Below are positions 34,035-42,457 of a stretch of DNA of 64,000 nt, in pieces. This stretch comes from Bacteroidales bacterium. GTDB lineage: Bacteria > Bacteroidota > Bacteroidia > Bacteroidales > F082. The notes below the pieces were generated by a model. The model ran no database searches and had not been told where the DNA came from. It saw only the letters and a list, made by a program, of their open reading frames with translations. The stretch's first letter is position 1; each line of letters starts with the position of its first letter. A program made the position numbers and the translations under genes. The DNA lies in NCBI GenBank assembly GCA_016285355.1, contig JAEEQP010000002.1, positions 1-64,000 on the forward strand, in the 5' to 3' direction.

Positions 34035-34068
34035 CAAAAGTACGTTTTTTTGAGATAGTTTTTTCAAA
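34035..34068 (-). promoter_or_regulatory. Promoter of the EamA transporter at 33104
   Basis: The minus strand reads TTTG (34068-34065) and TACTTTTG (34042-34035) with 22 bases between. The -7 box ends only 4 bases before the ATG, so the transcript would be almost leaderless. Confidence 0.5.
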
Positions 34069-34093
34069 GTGGAATAATTCGGCAAGGTTTTTG

Positions 34094-34101
34094 TAGTTTT
34101 G
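34094..34101 (+). promoter_or_regulatory. -7 box (TAGTTTTG) for the lipoprotein gene
   Basis: TAGTTTTG lies 51 bases before the ATG at 34153. No matching -33 was found. Confidence 0.45.
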
Positions 34102-34152
34102 CAGCGCAAATTCGAAAGTAAATCTAAGTTTAATAATTAAAAATCTGTCAAA

Positions 34153-34668
34153 ATGAAAAAGTTAAGTGTTATCTGCATGACGATTCTTGCCGTCACTTTT
34201 TTAGCTTCATGCCGTGGCCCTCAAGGTCCTGCCGGACATGATGGCAACGCTAATGTGGCCTCTTCGACCGTTACAATTCGCTCCGTAGATTGGCAATGGG
34301 TGAACAACTGCCAATGGATGGTTGAAATCGATTATCCAGCTATCAACAACAATGTTTACAACCACGGCGCGGTGCTCGTTTATATGGACATAGACGGTGC
34401 TTGGTCGCAGGTGCCGTTGACGTATTATTATGAGGATGTGAACAATGCTGGTGAAACTATCAATTGCGAAGCGTCCATTGAAGTTGCTACGTTGAATAAC
34501 GGTGGCGTACGCCTCTTCTGGACGGAAAGCGACTTTTATGACGGAGCTCGTCCCGGAACGCATAATTTCAAGATTGTGGCCATCGAAGCCTCGGTTTATA
34601 GTCACCGCAGCGATGTGGATTACAGCAGCTATGAGGCTGTGAAGAAGGCCTTCCAACTGGCTGACTGA
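34153..34668 (+). CDS. Lipoprotein with a short collagen-like segment
   Basis: The 171-residue protein has a lipoprotein signal ending FLASC (C20). It is followed at once by GPQGPAGHDG, a short collagen-like stretch that serves as an N-terminal linker in many Bacteroidota lipoproteins. The rest (about 35-171) is a beta-rich domain with no family I recognise: VTIRSVDWQWVNNCQWMVEI, NNGGVRLFWTESDFYDG, VAIEASVYSHRS. It is monocistronic, between its own -7 box and a terminator. The probable location is the outer membrane, facing the periplasm or surface. Confidence 0.78.
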   Translation: MKKLSVICMTILAVTFLASCRGPQGPAGHDGNANVASSTVTIRSVDWQWVNNCQWMVEIDYPAINNNVYNHGAVLVYMDIDGAWSQVPLTYYYEDVNNAGETINCEASIEVATLNNGGVRLFWTESDFYDGARPGTHNFKIVAIEASVYSHRSDVDYSSYEAVKKAFQLAD

Positions 34669-34690
34669 TTAAGAATCTGAGAAACTATGA

Positions 34691-34719
34691 AAGACTCGTC
34701 CGTGGGGCGGGTCTTTTTT
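34691..34719 (+). terminator. Rho-independent terminator after the lipoprotein gene
   Basis: AAGACTCGTCC pairs with GGGCGGGTCTT around a short loop and is followed by TTTTTT, about 20 bases after the stop. Confidence 0.85.
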
Positions 34720-34723
34720 GTTT

Positions 34724-34811
34724 CACGCAGAATCCGCAGAACTCACAAAATCCTGCCGGAAGTATATGTGGTGTCGCTTTGCGCTTCCTATAATTCTGCG
34801 ATTTCTGCGTG
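34724..34811. repeat. Inverted repeat with CACGCAGAA/TTCTGCGTG arms
   Basis: Arms of 18 bases (34724-34741 and 34794-34811) are complementary at about 16 positions around a 52-base centre. It resembles a dispersed Bacteroidota repeat built from TTCTGCG units and lies between convergent genes. Confidence 0.65.
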
Positions 34812-34851
34812 CAAAAAAAATACTGCGTGAGAAAAAATACTGCATGAGCTA

Positions 34852-35808
34852 TTATCGTATTGCAAGGGAGAACCACATGAATCCGACATAGCCCAATGTC
34901 AGCAAAGCCCCTTCCCAACGGGAAATCTTGCGGCCTTTGCCTGTGAAGACAAACATCAGCATGAGCACGTTGGCAGCAAAGAGGATCATTAGTTGCTTGT
35001 TCATCATTGGATCGAAGGGCAGCGGAATAATGATGGAACTGACACCTAATACCATGAAGATGTTCAAAATATTGGAACCTAATACGTTGCCGATGGCGAT
35101 GCCGGAGTTTTTCTTCAGCGCGGCCACGATGGAGGTGATGAGTTCGGGCAAAGAAGTGGCAGTGGCGACCACGGTCAGGCCGATGGTGCTTTCGCTCATG
35201 CCCCAATTTTTGGCCAAGATTTGCGCATTTCTTGAGACAAGTTCGCCGCCGATGTACAAGCCAACGATACCCACCACGAGGGCAAGGATGGTCTTGCCCC
35301 AAGGCATGGCCTCTTGAACGTTTTCGGTTTCTTCTTGTGGGTCGTTTTTGAGCATGGTCAGCAACAGGTAGGCGAAGCCCATCAGCAGGAGGGCAATGCC
35401 CTCAATCCAGTTAATGGTGCGAGTTTGTCCTGTGAATAAATAGTTGGCCATCAATGTTATAGCGAGCGTGGCGACAAAACCAACAGGGATGTCGCGGCGG
35501 ATGGAGACGCGACTCACGTCGATGGGCCAAATGAGCGCACTCACACCGAGAATGAGCAAAATATTCATCGTGTTGCTCCCGATGATGTTGCCGATAGCGA
35601 GGCCTGGACTGCCTTTCGCGCATGAAAACACATTGACAATCATTTCAGGCAACGAGGTGCCGAAGGCCACGATGGTCAGGCCGATGATGAGCGGCGACAA
35701 CTTGGCACGGATGCCCACGCTGGTGGCTCCGTTGACGAGCCAGTTTGCACCCAGAATTAGGGCGACGAAGCCGACTGCCAATAATAATAAAGGTATCAAG
35801 GATTCCAT
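34852..35808 (-). CDS. Calcium/sodium antiporter (YrbG-like, CaCA family)
   Basis: The 318-residue protein has ten membrane segments with the two inverted alpha repeats of the cation/Ca exchanger superfamily: GLTIVAFGTSLPEMIVNV in the first half and GLTVVATATSLPELITSIV in the second, each preceded by a GANWLV- or GGELV-type helix. It exchanges Na+ (or H+) for Ca2+ at the inner membrane. A pair of palindromic repeats lies directly upstream of the start. The neighbour YggS is on the same strand upstream but looks functionally unrelated. Confidence 0.92.
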   Translation of the reverse strand: MESLIPLLLLAVGFVALILGANWLVNGATSVGIRAKLSPLIIGLTIVAFGTSLPEMIVNVFSCAKGSPGLAIGNIIGSNTMNILLILGVSALIWPIDVSRVSIRRDIPVGFVATLAITLMANYLFTGQTRTINWIEGIALLLMGFAYLLLTMLKNDPQEETENVQEAMPWGKTILALVVGIVGLYIGGELVSRNAQILAKNWGMSESTIGLTVVATATSLPELITSIVAALKKNSGIAIGNVLGSNILNIFMVLGVSSIIIPLPFDPMMNKQLMILFAANVLMLMFVFTGKGRKISRWEGALLTLGYVGFMWFSLAIR

Positions 35809-35816
35809 TTTCGTTT

Positions 35817-35888
35817 GTAGAGACGCGATTCATCGCGTCTCATAGATTGCAATTTCGTTTTTAAGACGCGATGAATCGCGTCTCTATA
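35817..35888. repeat. GTAGAGACG palindromic repeats, copies 4 and 5
   Basis: GTAGAGACGCGAT/ATCGCGTCTC (35817-35843) and AAGACGCGAT/ATCGCGTCTCTATA (35863-35888) are two palindromes 19 bases apart whose loops are mirror images (GATTCATC and GATGAATC). They fill the gap between the antiporter start and the YggS stop. Confidence 0.85.
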
Positions 35889-35891
35889 GGG

Positions 35892-36563
35892 TTAAACATT
35901 ATAATTCCTCGCTCCAAAAATCTTGCTCCCCACGCGCACCATGGTAGCACCTTCCTCTACGGCAATCGGATAGTCTTCCGACATGCCCATCGAAATCTCC
36001 TTGAATTGTGGCTGGTCGGTGAAATATTCGGTCTTCAGGGTGTCGAAAATCTCTTTCAAGTGCTTGAATTCTTTGCGGACCTCATCCTCGTCGTCGGTGA
36101 AGGTGGCCATGCCCATCACGCCACAAATACGAACATTTTCCATCTGTTTGAAGGCTTCAGAATCAAGCAGTTGTCGGGCTTCGTCCATGTCCAAACCGAA
36201 TTTGGTTTCCTCTTGTGCGATGTGGAATTGCAGCAGGCAATCGACAACGCGACCGTGTTTGGCAGCTTCTTTGTTGACGGCTTCCAACAGGTTGGCTGAG
36301 TCGATGCTGTGGATGAGCGTCACGTAAGGGATGATGTATTTGATTTTGTTGGTCTGCAAATGGCCGATGAAGTGCCATTGGATGTCTTGCGGCAGCACCT
36401 CGTGCTTATCGCGCATCTCAAGGGCGTGATTTTCGCCGAAAACGCGCTGACCGGCGTCGTAGGCTTCCTGCAAGTCGCTCACAGGCTTGGTCTTGCTGAC
36501 GGCCACCAAGGTCACTGACTTGGGCAGTGTCGCTCTGATTTTTTCGAGGTTTTCCTTTATCAT
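35892..36563 (-). CDS. YggS/PROSC-family PLP-binding protein
   Basis: This 223-residue single-domain TIM-barrel protein binds pyridoxal phosphate and helps B6 and amino-acid homeostasis; it is not known to be a classical enzyme. LVAVSKTKP holds the PLP lysine, GENHALEMRDK matches the family GENxxQE region, WHFIGHLQTNK is diagnostic, and SMGMSEDYPIAVEEGATMVR with VGSKIFGAR closes the barrel. The length and start are typical. Confidence 0.94.
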   Translation of the reverse strand: MIKENLEKIRATLPKSVTLVAVSKTKPVSDLQEAYDAGQRVFGENHALEMRDKHEVLPQDIQWHFIGHLQTNKIKYIIPYVTLIHSIDSANLLEAVNKEAAKHGRVVDCLLQFHIAQEETKFGLDMDEARQLLDSEAFKQMENVRICGVMGMATFTDDEDEVRKEFKHLKEIFDTLKTEYFTDQPQFKEISMGMSEDYPIAVEEGATMVRVGSKIFGARNYNV

Positions 36564-36593
36564 GATTTTAGAATTTTAATCGATAACTTTATT

Positions 36594-36640
36594 AAAAGCC
36601 AAGAGCCTCAACTTGAAGTTGAAGCCCTTGCCGGTTTTTT
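36594..36640 (-). terminator. Hairpin after the DUF5618 gene
   Basis: A long imperfect stem (36598-36632, pairing 14 of 17 positions, with CAACTT/AAGTTG at the tip) is followed on the minus strand by TTTT and on the plus strand by seven T. It may act in both directions. Confidence 0.55.
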
Positions 36641-36651
36641 TCAAAATTGGT

Positions 36652-37044
36652 TTAATTTACCATTGCCGCACAACGGTCGATAATGTTGTTGGCAATTCGG
36701 AAACCGTCGTCACTGACGCCTTTTGATTGGTTGCCGTCATAATTCATATAGAGGTGCATGACATCATAACCGTCATTGACAAGTGCAAGCAATTTCTTGT
36801 CGCGTCTGCCGATGGCTTCACGATAGTCTTTGATGTCAACACGAGTGCGACGGTCTTCCCGAACGTGGAACACTGCATCCAAGGCCATCAAAACGCCAAG
36901 CCACAGATAGTTGCCCGCTGCACGAACATACTTGTCATCTTCATAGCGGTTGAGTTCAACATCAAGTTCTCCGTTCTCTTTCAAGGTCTTACGGGCGTTC
37001 TCCACATAGCGTCTTGCTTCGTCGATAGGATTTTTCCGCTTCAT
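36652..37044 (-). CDS. DUF5618 family protein
   Basis: This 130-residue helical protein (NPIDEARRYVENARKTLKEN, AAGNYLWLGVLMALDAVFHV, KKLLALVNDGYDVMHLYMNYDG) matches the small Bacteroidota family DUF5618. It is all-helical, possibly HEPN-like in shape, but I see no clear Rx4-6H catalytic motif. Function is unknown. It is expressed from its own promoter, back-to-back with the ffh promoter. Confidence 0.75.
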   Translation of the reverse strand: MKRKNPIDEARRYVENARKTLKENGELDVELNRYEDDKYVRAAGNYLWLGVLMALDAVFHVREDRRTRVDIKDYREAIGRRDKKLLALVNDGYDVMHLYMNYDGNQSKGVSDDGFRIANNIIDRCAAMVN

Positions 37045-37063
37045 TTTCTTTATTTTTATGGCG

Positions 37064-37094
37064 CAAAGATAGCCACAATTTCCATGCCGTGCAA
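37064..37094 (-). promoter_or_regulatory. Promoter of the DUF5618 gene
   Basis: The minus strand reads TTG (37094-37092), 20 bases, TATCTTTG (37071-37064), 19 bases before the ATG at 37044. Confidence 0.68.
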
Positions 37095-37114
37095 TATGGA
37101 AAACTATTTTTTAG

Positions 37115-37122
37115 TATTTTTG
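37115..37122 (+). promoter_or_regulatory. -7 box (TATTTTTG) for ffh
   Basis: TATTTTTG lies 19 bases before the ffh ATG; no good -33 is seen. Confidence 0.5.
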
Positions 37123-37141
37123 CGCCAAAATTTCAAAGAAA

Positions 37142-38476
37142 ATGTTTGAAGGTTTAAGCGAAAAATTAGAACGTTCGTTCAAAGTCCTGAAAGGACAGGC
37201 CTATATCACCGAGGTGAACGTGGCCGATACCATGAAGGAAATCCGTCGCGCCCTTTTGGATGCTGACGTCAGCTATAAGATTGCCAAGGATGTCACCAAC
37301 AACATCAAGGAGAAAGCTCTTGGTCAAGAGATACTTACATCGGTGAAGCCAGGCGAAATGATGGTCAAAATCGTGCACGACGAATTGGCCGAATTGATGG
37401 GCGGCGATGCCGTCGACATCAACCTGAAAGGCCAGCCGACCATCATTTTGATTGCAGGTCTGCAAGGTTCCGGTAAGACCACTTTCTCAGCCAAATTGGC
37501 CTCCTACCTGAAGCGTAAGCGCAGCAAACAAGTATTATTGGTGGCTGGTGACGTGTATCGTCCTGCCGCTATTGAGCAATTGAAGGTCTTGGGTCAACAG
37601 GTTGAGGTTGAGGTCTATAGCGAGGAAGGCAACAAAAATCCTGTGCAGATTGCGCAAAACGCTATCAAGCACGCACAGAGTCAGGGCAAGAATGTGGTCA
37701 TCATCGATACCGCCGGTCGTTTGGCCGTGGATGAGGAGATGATGAACGAGATTGCCAACATCAAGGAAGCCGTGAAGCCGCATGAGACCTTGTTTGTGGT
37801 GGATGCCATGACAGGTCAAGATGCCGTGAACACGGCCAAGGCCTTCAACGACCGTCTCGATTTCGACGGCGTGGTGTTGACCAAGCTCGACGGCGACACC
37901 CGCGGCGGTGCGGCCCTCACCATTCGCACGGTGGTGGAGAAGCCCATCAAGTTCGTGGGTATCGGCGAGAAGATGGATGCCTTGGATGTGTTCCACCCCA
38001 AGCGCATGGCTGACCGTATCCTCGGTATGGGCGACATCGTCAGTCTCGTGGAACGTGCTCAGGAGCAATTCGACGAGGAGGAAGCCCGCAAGTTGCAGAA
38101 GAAATTAGCTCAGAATGAGTTCAATTACAACGATTTCTTGAAGCAAATCCAGCAAATCAAGAAGATGGGTAACTTGAAAGAGCTTGCCAGCATGATTCCT
38201 GGCATGGATAAGGCCATGAAGGGTGAGGAAATCGATGATGATGCATTCAAGAGCATTGAGGCCATCATCTATTCGATGACACCAGCCGAACGCGAGAATC
38301 CGAAACTGTTGAACGGCACGCGCCGCAAGCGCATCGCTGATGGTAGCGGCACCTCGATTGTTGAGGTTAACCGTCTCGTGAAGCAATTCGAGGAGACCTC
38401 CAAGATGATGCGCATGATGACCACTGGCGGTGGAAAGAAATTGATGCGCATGGCTAACAATATGAAACGCAGATAA
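37142..38476 (+). CDS. ffh: Signal recognition particle protein Ffh
   Basis: Ffh binds 4.5S RNA and signal sequences and targets ribosomes to FtsY and the translocon. The 444-residue protein has the N domain (about 1-90), the G domain with GLQGSGKTTFSAKLA, DTAGRLAVDEEM and LTKLDGDTRGGAAL, and a C-terminal methionine-rich M domain (IPGMDKAMKG to MMRMMTTGGGKKLMRMANNM). Length and layout are normal. folD follows 60 bases later, with a small hairpin between. Confidence 0.97.
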   Translation: MFEGLSEKLERSFKVLKGQAYITEVNVADTMKEIRRALLDADVSYKIAKDVTNNIKEKALGQEILTSVKPGEMMVKIVHDELAELMGGDAVDINLKGQPTIILIAGLQGSGKTTFSAKLASYLKRKRSKQVLLVAGDVYRPAAIEQLKVLGQQVEVEVYSEEGNKNPVQIAQNAIKHAQSQGKNVVIIDTAGRLAVDEEMMNEIANIKEAVKPHETLFVVDAMTGQDAVNTAKAFNDRLDFDGVVLTKLDGDTRGGAALTIRTVVEKPIKFVGIGEKMDALDVFHPKRMADRILGMGDIVSLVERAQEQFDEEEARKLQKKLAQNEFNYNDFLKQIQQIKKMGNLKELASMIPGMDKAMKGEEIDDDAFKSIEAIIYSMTPAERENPKLLNGTRRKRIADGSGTSIVEVNRLVKQFEETSKMMRMMTTGGGKKLMRMANNMKRR

Positions 38477-38484
38477 GGTTGTAG

Positions 38485-38505
38485 GGCTGTCACACCGTGG
38501 CAGCC
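38485..38505. repeat. Small palindrome between ffh and folD
   Basis: GGCTGTCAC and CGTGGCAGCC form an imperfect hairpin preceded by GTAGG, reminiscent of the palindrome at 4944-4967. There is no T-run. Confidence 0.45.
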
Positions 38506-38536
38506 GCTTTAATTTAAAAAGACAAACAATTTCATT

Positions 38537-39421
38537 ATGGACAACAAAATAATCGATGGCAAAATCATTGCCGAACAAATCAAGAAAGAAATTGCCGCTG
38601 AGGTGGCGGATATGATTGACCATGGCATCAAGGCTCCGCATTTGGCTGCGGTCATTGTGGGCGACGACGGTGCCAGCAAGACCTACGTGGCCTCAAAAGA
38701 AAAGGCCTGCCACTCGGTGGGCATGACCTCTTCGGTGTATCGTCTTCCTGTGACGACGACAGAAAAAGAGATGCTCGAAACGGTCGAGTTCCTCAACAAC
38801 GACCCCGAAATTGACGGTTACATCATCCAACTGCCGCTGCCCAAACAGATTGACGAGAACAAGGTCATCAACGCCATCAAGCCTGCCAAGGATGTGGACG
38901 GTTTCACGAGCATCAATGCAGGCCGTATGCAACTTGGGCATCCCTGCTACATCCCCGCCACGCCTAACGGCATTATGGAACTTATCAAACGCTCTGGCAT
39001 TGAGACCGTTGGCAAGAACGTGGTTGTGCTGGGCCGCTCCAACATTGTCGGTACTCCTATGGCTATTCTGATGTCGCGCAAAGGTATCGACTCAACGGTC
39101 ACTTTATGCCACAGCCGCACCAAGAACCTGCCTGAGATTTGCCGTAACGCTGACATTATTGTGGCTGCCATCGGTAAGCAGGGCTTCGTGACTGCCGACA
39201 TGGTGAAACCTGGTGCCGTGGTTATTGATGTGGGCATCCATCGTATCGAAGACCCAACCAGCCCGAAGGGTTACAAGATTTTGGGCGATGTGGATTATGA
39301 AGAAGTCTACAAAGTGGCCTCAAAGATTACTCCAGTCCCGGGTGGAGTGGGTCCCATGACCATCGTCTCTTTGCTCCAAAACACGCTGAAGGCAGCCAAA
39401 GGAGAAATCTATCCCAAATAG
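38537..39421 (+). CDS. folD: Bifunctional methylenetetrahydrofolate dehydrogenase/cyclohydrolase FolD
   Basis: FolD interconverts 5,10-methylene-, methenyl- and 10-formyl-THF using NADP. The 294-residue protein has the catalytic Tyr/Lys region SKTYVASKEKAC, the signature DGYIIQLPLPKQID, the folate-binding segment KDVDGFTSINAGRM, and the Rossmann motif VVLGRSNIVGTPMAILM. It closes with TPVPGGVGPMTIVSLLQNT. It follows ffh at a 60-base gap and is closed by a good terminator. Confidence 0.97.
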   Translation: MDNKIIDGKIIAEQIKKEIAAEVADMIDHGIKAPHLAAVIVGDDGASKTYVASKEKACHSVGMTSSVYRLPVTTTEKEMLETVEFLNNDPEIDGYIIQLPLPKQIDENKVINAIKPAKDVDGFTSINAGRMQLGHPCYIPATPNGIMELIKRSGIETVGKNVVVLGRSNIVGTPMAILMSRKGIDSTVTLCHSRTKNLPEICRNADIIVAAIGKQGFVTADMVKPGAVVIDVGIHRIEDPTSPKGYKILGDVDYEEVYKVASKITPVPGGVGPMTIVSLLQNTLKAAKGEIYPK

Positions 39422-39461
39422 GAACTGATCCGGTTTGGGTTGGATTCTCGTAGTGTTCAAG

Positions 39462-39512
39462 AATGTCAAAAGCTTTAAGATGTTGTTCTTACTGTCTTTT
39501 GACATTTTTTTC
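39462..39512 (+). terminator. Rho-independent terminator after folD
   Basis: AATGTCAAAAG (39462-39472) and CTTTTGACATT (39496-39506) are perfectly complementary and run into TTTTTTT. Confidence 0.9.
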
Positions 39513-39542
39513 TTGTTTTTCCGATGGAAGTTATTTTTTGTC

Positions 39543-39550
39543 TATTTTTG
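39543..39550 (+). promoter_or_regulatory. -7 box (TATTTTTG) for the M28 peptidase gene
   Basis: TATTTTTG is 46 bases before the ATG. Two near-identical CACC(C)TAATCAAA units (39552-39563, 39572-39584) lie in the leader. Confidence 0.5.
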
Positions 39551-39596
39551 TCACCTAATCAAAGAAATATCACCCTAATCAAAAAACATTACAGAA

Positions 39597-41435
39597 ATGA
39601 AAAGAATTTGCGTTATTTTACTTGCTATGATGCTGTCGTCCGCGGTGATGGCTAAGGATTTTGTCAAAATCTCCTATTCTGGTCGTGCCCAATTGGAGCA
39701 GCTTTTCGCCGACCCCAACCTGAAGGTGCATTACTACAATGAAAATGAAGTATTTGCTACGGCAACGAGTTTTGATGCCAATACGATGGTTTTGATTGAC
39801 CATCAAGCCTTTGAGGACAACGAGGTCTATACCTTGGTGTATTGCCCAAAAACGGAACAACAGGCTTATCTTTCGGAAGGACAGGCTTCGTTGCAAACCG
39901 ATAATTATGTGATTGTCAAAGGCAGTGCGATGCCTTACAAGAACGATGGCGCAGTGGCCATCTTCAACAAGGAAGCCCGCTTGCCCCGTCTCAGCCGCGA
40001 TTTCCCTGTGGTGACGGAAGAGAATCCCATCATCCGTGAGATGCTCGACCAAGTCAACATGGATTCGTTGGAAGCCACCGTGCAGCACCTACAGGACTAT
40101 GGCAGCCGTATTTGGGACTCCGACAATGCTTTTGCCGCCTCCGACTGGATTGCTGGTAGGATGGCTGCTCTTGGCTTGGAAGTCGAGCAGCAAGCTTTTT
40201 ATGCCAACACTTGGTTAGGCAGTGGCAATGCAGCTCCGAATGTCATTGGTATCCAACGTGGTACGCTCTATCCTGATACCTATGTGGTGTGCGGCAGCCA
40301 CTTTGATTCATTCTCCTACGAGGCCATGTTTGGCGGTGGCACAGCTCCAGGTGCCGACGACAATGCCACGGGTGTGGCCAGCGTGCTTGAGAGCGCAAGA
40401 ATCATGACGCAGTACGAGTTTGAGTATAGCATCATCTATTGCGCCTACGGTTGTGAGGAAATGGGACTTTATGGCAGTGAGGCCTACGCTTCGCGCTGCC
40501 AACAGGAAGGCATGGACATCATCGGCTACTTCAACAACGACATGAACGGCTACCTTTACGGCGACCAAATCCATATCGATTGCATCTATCCCAACTCCGT
40601 GGAACCTATTGGCACCTATTATATGAATGTCGGCGAGGTGTATTATCCTGAGTTGCCCATCCGTCATGTCAACTTCAACGAGGGCGACAGCGACCACACT
40701 TCGTTCAACAACCACGGCTACATGGGCATTTATCCCTTCGAGGACTACCAGAACTACAGCCCTTACATCCATACGCCCAACGACTTGATTGGCACGAGTG
40801 TGACGAGTTTCGAAATGTCGCAACAGTACTGCCAAATGAACATTGCTTGCCTGGCGGAGATTGCCAATCCTGTGGGTGATACACCGCAGGTGTCTTGCAA
40901 TCCAGTAACGAATTTTGAGATTGCTGAGCTCATTGAAAAAGGAGTAACGGAGCTGTATCTGATTTGGAATGTGCCTGAAGAAGGATCAACGGGAGAGCTC
41001 CTGCATTTTGATGTGTATCGTGACAATGAGGTGATTGCCACAGTGCAATATGATTCCAATTTCATCCATGAGTATGATTATATTGACACGATTACAATCG
41101 GTGCCCAAGCGGAGTATTTCATCATGGCTGTGTATAGCGATGGTTGCGAGGCTCCTTCCGAGACCCTAATAGGAGAAGGACATCCTTCTGGTATTGATGA
41201 GATGGGTGAGAAGGTTTCCGTTTATCCGAATCCTGTTGAGGACCAACTCAATATTGTTGCAGAAGGCCTTCAAAGAATCGCTGTTTACAATGCAATGGGT
41301 CAGCTGGTCCAAACCGTTGAAATTGGCGGACAAAACCAGTTTACATTAGAAGTTGGGAACTATCCGACGGGTATCTACACGATTCGTTTGGTCACGGCCA
41401 AAGGTGTGCTGAGCAAGACGATTCTCGTGAAATAA
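39597..41435 (+). CDS. Secreted M28-family zinc peptidase with T9SS sorting domain
   Basis: The 612-residue protein has a signal peptide (cut after VMA), a propeptide-like region (about 20-150), and an M28 aminopeptidase-type catalytic domain. Metal-site motifs are in order: VCGSHFDSF (His), GADDNATGVAS (Asp), YGCEEMGLYG (Glu-Glu), YFNNDMNGY (Asp) and YIHTPNDL (His). After a fibronectin-like segment (about 430-525) the last 75 residues (VSVYPNPVEDQLNI to KGVLSKTILVK) form a type A T9SS sorting domain. It is therefore a predicted client of the PorU/PorV machinery encoded at 15-24 kb. Confidence 0.9.
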   Translation: MKRICVILLAMMLSSAVMAKDFVKISYSGRAQLEQLFADPNLKVHYYNENEVFATATSFDANTMVLIDHQAFEDNEVYTLVYCPKTEQQAYLSEGQASLQTDNYVIVKGSAMPYKNDGAVAIFNKEARLPRLSRDFPVVTEENPIIREMLDQVNMDSLEATVQHLQDYGSRIWDSDNAFAASDWIAGRMAALGLEVEQQAFYANTWLGSGNAAPNVIGIQRGTLYPDTYVVCGSHFDSFSYEAMFGGGTAPGADDNATGVASVLESARIMTQYEFEYSIIYCAYGCEEMGLYGSEAYASRCQQEGMDIIGYFNNDMNGYLYGDQIHIDCIYPNSVEPIGTYYMNVGEVYYPELPIRHVNFNEGDSDHTSFNNHGYMGIYPFEDYQNYSPYIHTPNDLIGTSVTSFEMSQQYCQMNIACLAEIANPVGDTPQVSCNPVTNFEIAELIEKGVTELYLIWNVPEEGSTGELLHFDVYRDNEVIATVQYDSNFIHEYDYIDTITIGAQAEYFIMAVYSDGCEAPSETLIGEGHPSGIDEMGEKVSVYPNPVEDQLNIVAEGLQRIAVYNAMGQLVQTVEIGGQNQFTLEVGNYPTGIYTIRLVTAKGVLSKTILVK

Positions 41436-41514
41436 TATTTATTGTTTTAACGAAGACATGCGGGGCTGCCTGAAAATGGTGGTCCCGTTTCTTTTTCCGT
41501 TTCAGTTTTTTTCC

Positions 41515-41522
41515 TATTTTTG
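41515..41522 (+). promoter_or_regulatory. -7 box (TATTTTTG) for the operon starting at 41540
   Basis: TATTTTTG lies 17 bases before the ATG at 41540, at the spacing seen for other genes here. Confidence 0.55.
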
Positions 41523-41539
41523 CACAACATTATTACGTT

Positions 41540-42457
41540 ATGAAAAAAGCCTTTTTTGTCGGATTGCTTTTGCTGCTTTCTTCGTTTGCTTGGGCACAGG
41601 AAGAAGGAAGTAGCGGGTTTTCGCCGTTGTTTCTCCCGAAACTGAAGGCGGAACTGCCCAAAGAGGTCAACGAGACTTCAGGTCTGTTTTTCTACAATGG
41701 TCGTCTTTGGACGCACAACGACAGTGGCGGTAAGCCGATTCTCTATGGGCTTGACACGACGACATTTGAGGTGGTGCAGAAAATCACGCTCTCCCATGCG
41801 AAAAACAAGGACTGGGAAGATGTTTGCACCGATGGCGAGACCGTTTTTGTCGGTGATTTCGGCAACAACAAAGGTAATCGCAAGAATTTGAAAATCTATA
41901 CTTTCCCCTTGTCGGCCATTCCCGATGAGGGTGATGTGACCATCAAGGCAGACTCCATCAGTTTCAGCTTTGGCGACCAAACCGATTTCTCGAAACGCAA
42001 GGTGCATGACTTCGATTGTGAGGCTTTTTTTGCCACAGATGATTGCCTTTATCTGCTAAGCAAAGGCTGGGAAACTGGAATGACGCGGCTCTACCGTCTC
42101 CCCAAAACTTCAGGAAAGCATGTGGCAGAGGTGGTCAACGGCTTTGATTCGCAAGGGCTGATTACTAGTGCAGACTATGATAGGGAGAGGCGCATTTTGG
42201 TCATCGTGGGTTATGTGAAATCCATCTGGAAACCTTTCATGTATATCATTTTCGATTTCGATGAGGCGGGTGTGAAGCTGCCGAACCGTCGTTTCGAGAT
42301 GCCGCAATGGGCAGGCATGCAGACCGAAGGCATTTGTTTCTTCGATGAGGGCAGGTGTTATGTTTCGGCGGAGACTTCTCCGACCATTACCGCAAGGGTG
42401 TTTGAGGTAGATTTCAGGAAATGGATTGATAAAGAAATGAAAAACAAGAAGAAGTGA
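41540..42457 (+). CDS. Secreted propeller-like protein of unknown function
   Basis: The 305-residue protein has a signal peptide (cut near AWAQ). Its sequence is beta-rich and repeats blade-like units, for example ETSGLFFYNGRLWTHNDSGG, DWEDVCTDGETVFVGDFGNN, EAFFATDDCLYLLSKGW and ITSADYDRERRILVIVGYV. This suggests a periplasmic or surface beta-propeller. Similar proteins are found across Bacteroidota without a tested function. The gene overlaps the next by GTGA, so the PorE-like protein is translated in a coupled way, which may link it to T9SS or envelope work. Confidence 0.7.
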   Translation: MKKAFFVGLLLLLSSFAWAQEEGSSGFSPLFLPKLKAELPKEVNETSGLFFYNGRLWTHNDSGGKPILYGLDTTTFEVVQKITLSHAKNKDWEDVCTDGETVFVGDFGNNKGNRKNLKIYTFPLSAIPDEGDVTIKADSISFSFGDQTDFSKRKVHDFDCEAFFATDDCLYLLSKGWETGMTRLYRLPKTSGKHVAEVVNGFDSQGLITSADYDRERRILVIVGYVKSIWKPFMYIIFDFDEAGVKLPNRRFEMPQWAGMQTEGICFFDEGRCYVSAETSPTITARVFEVDFRKWIDKEMKNKKK

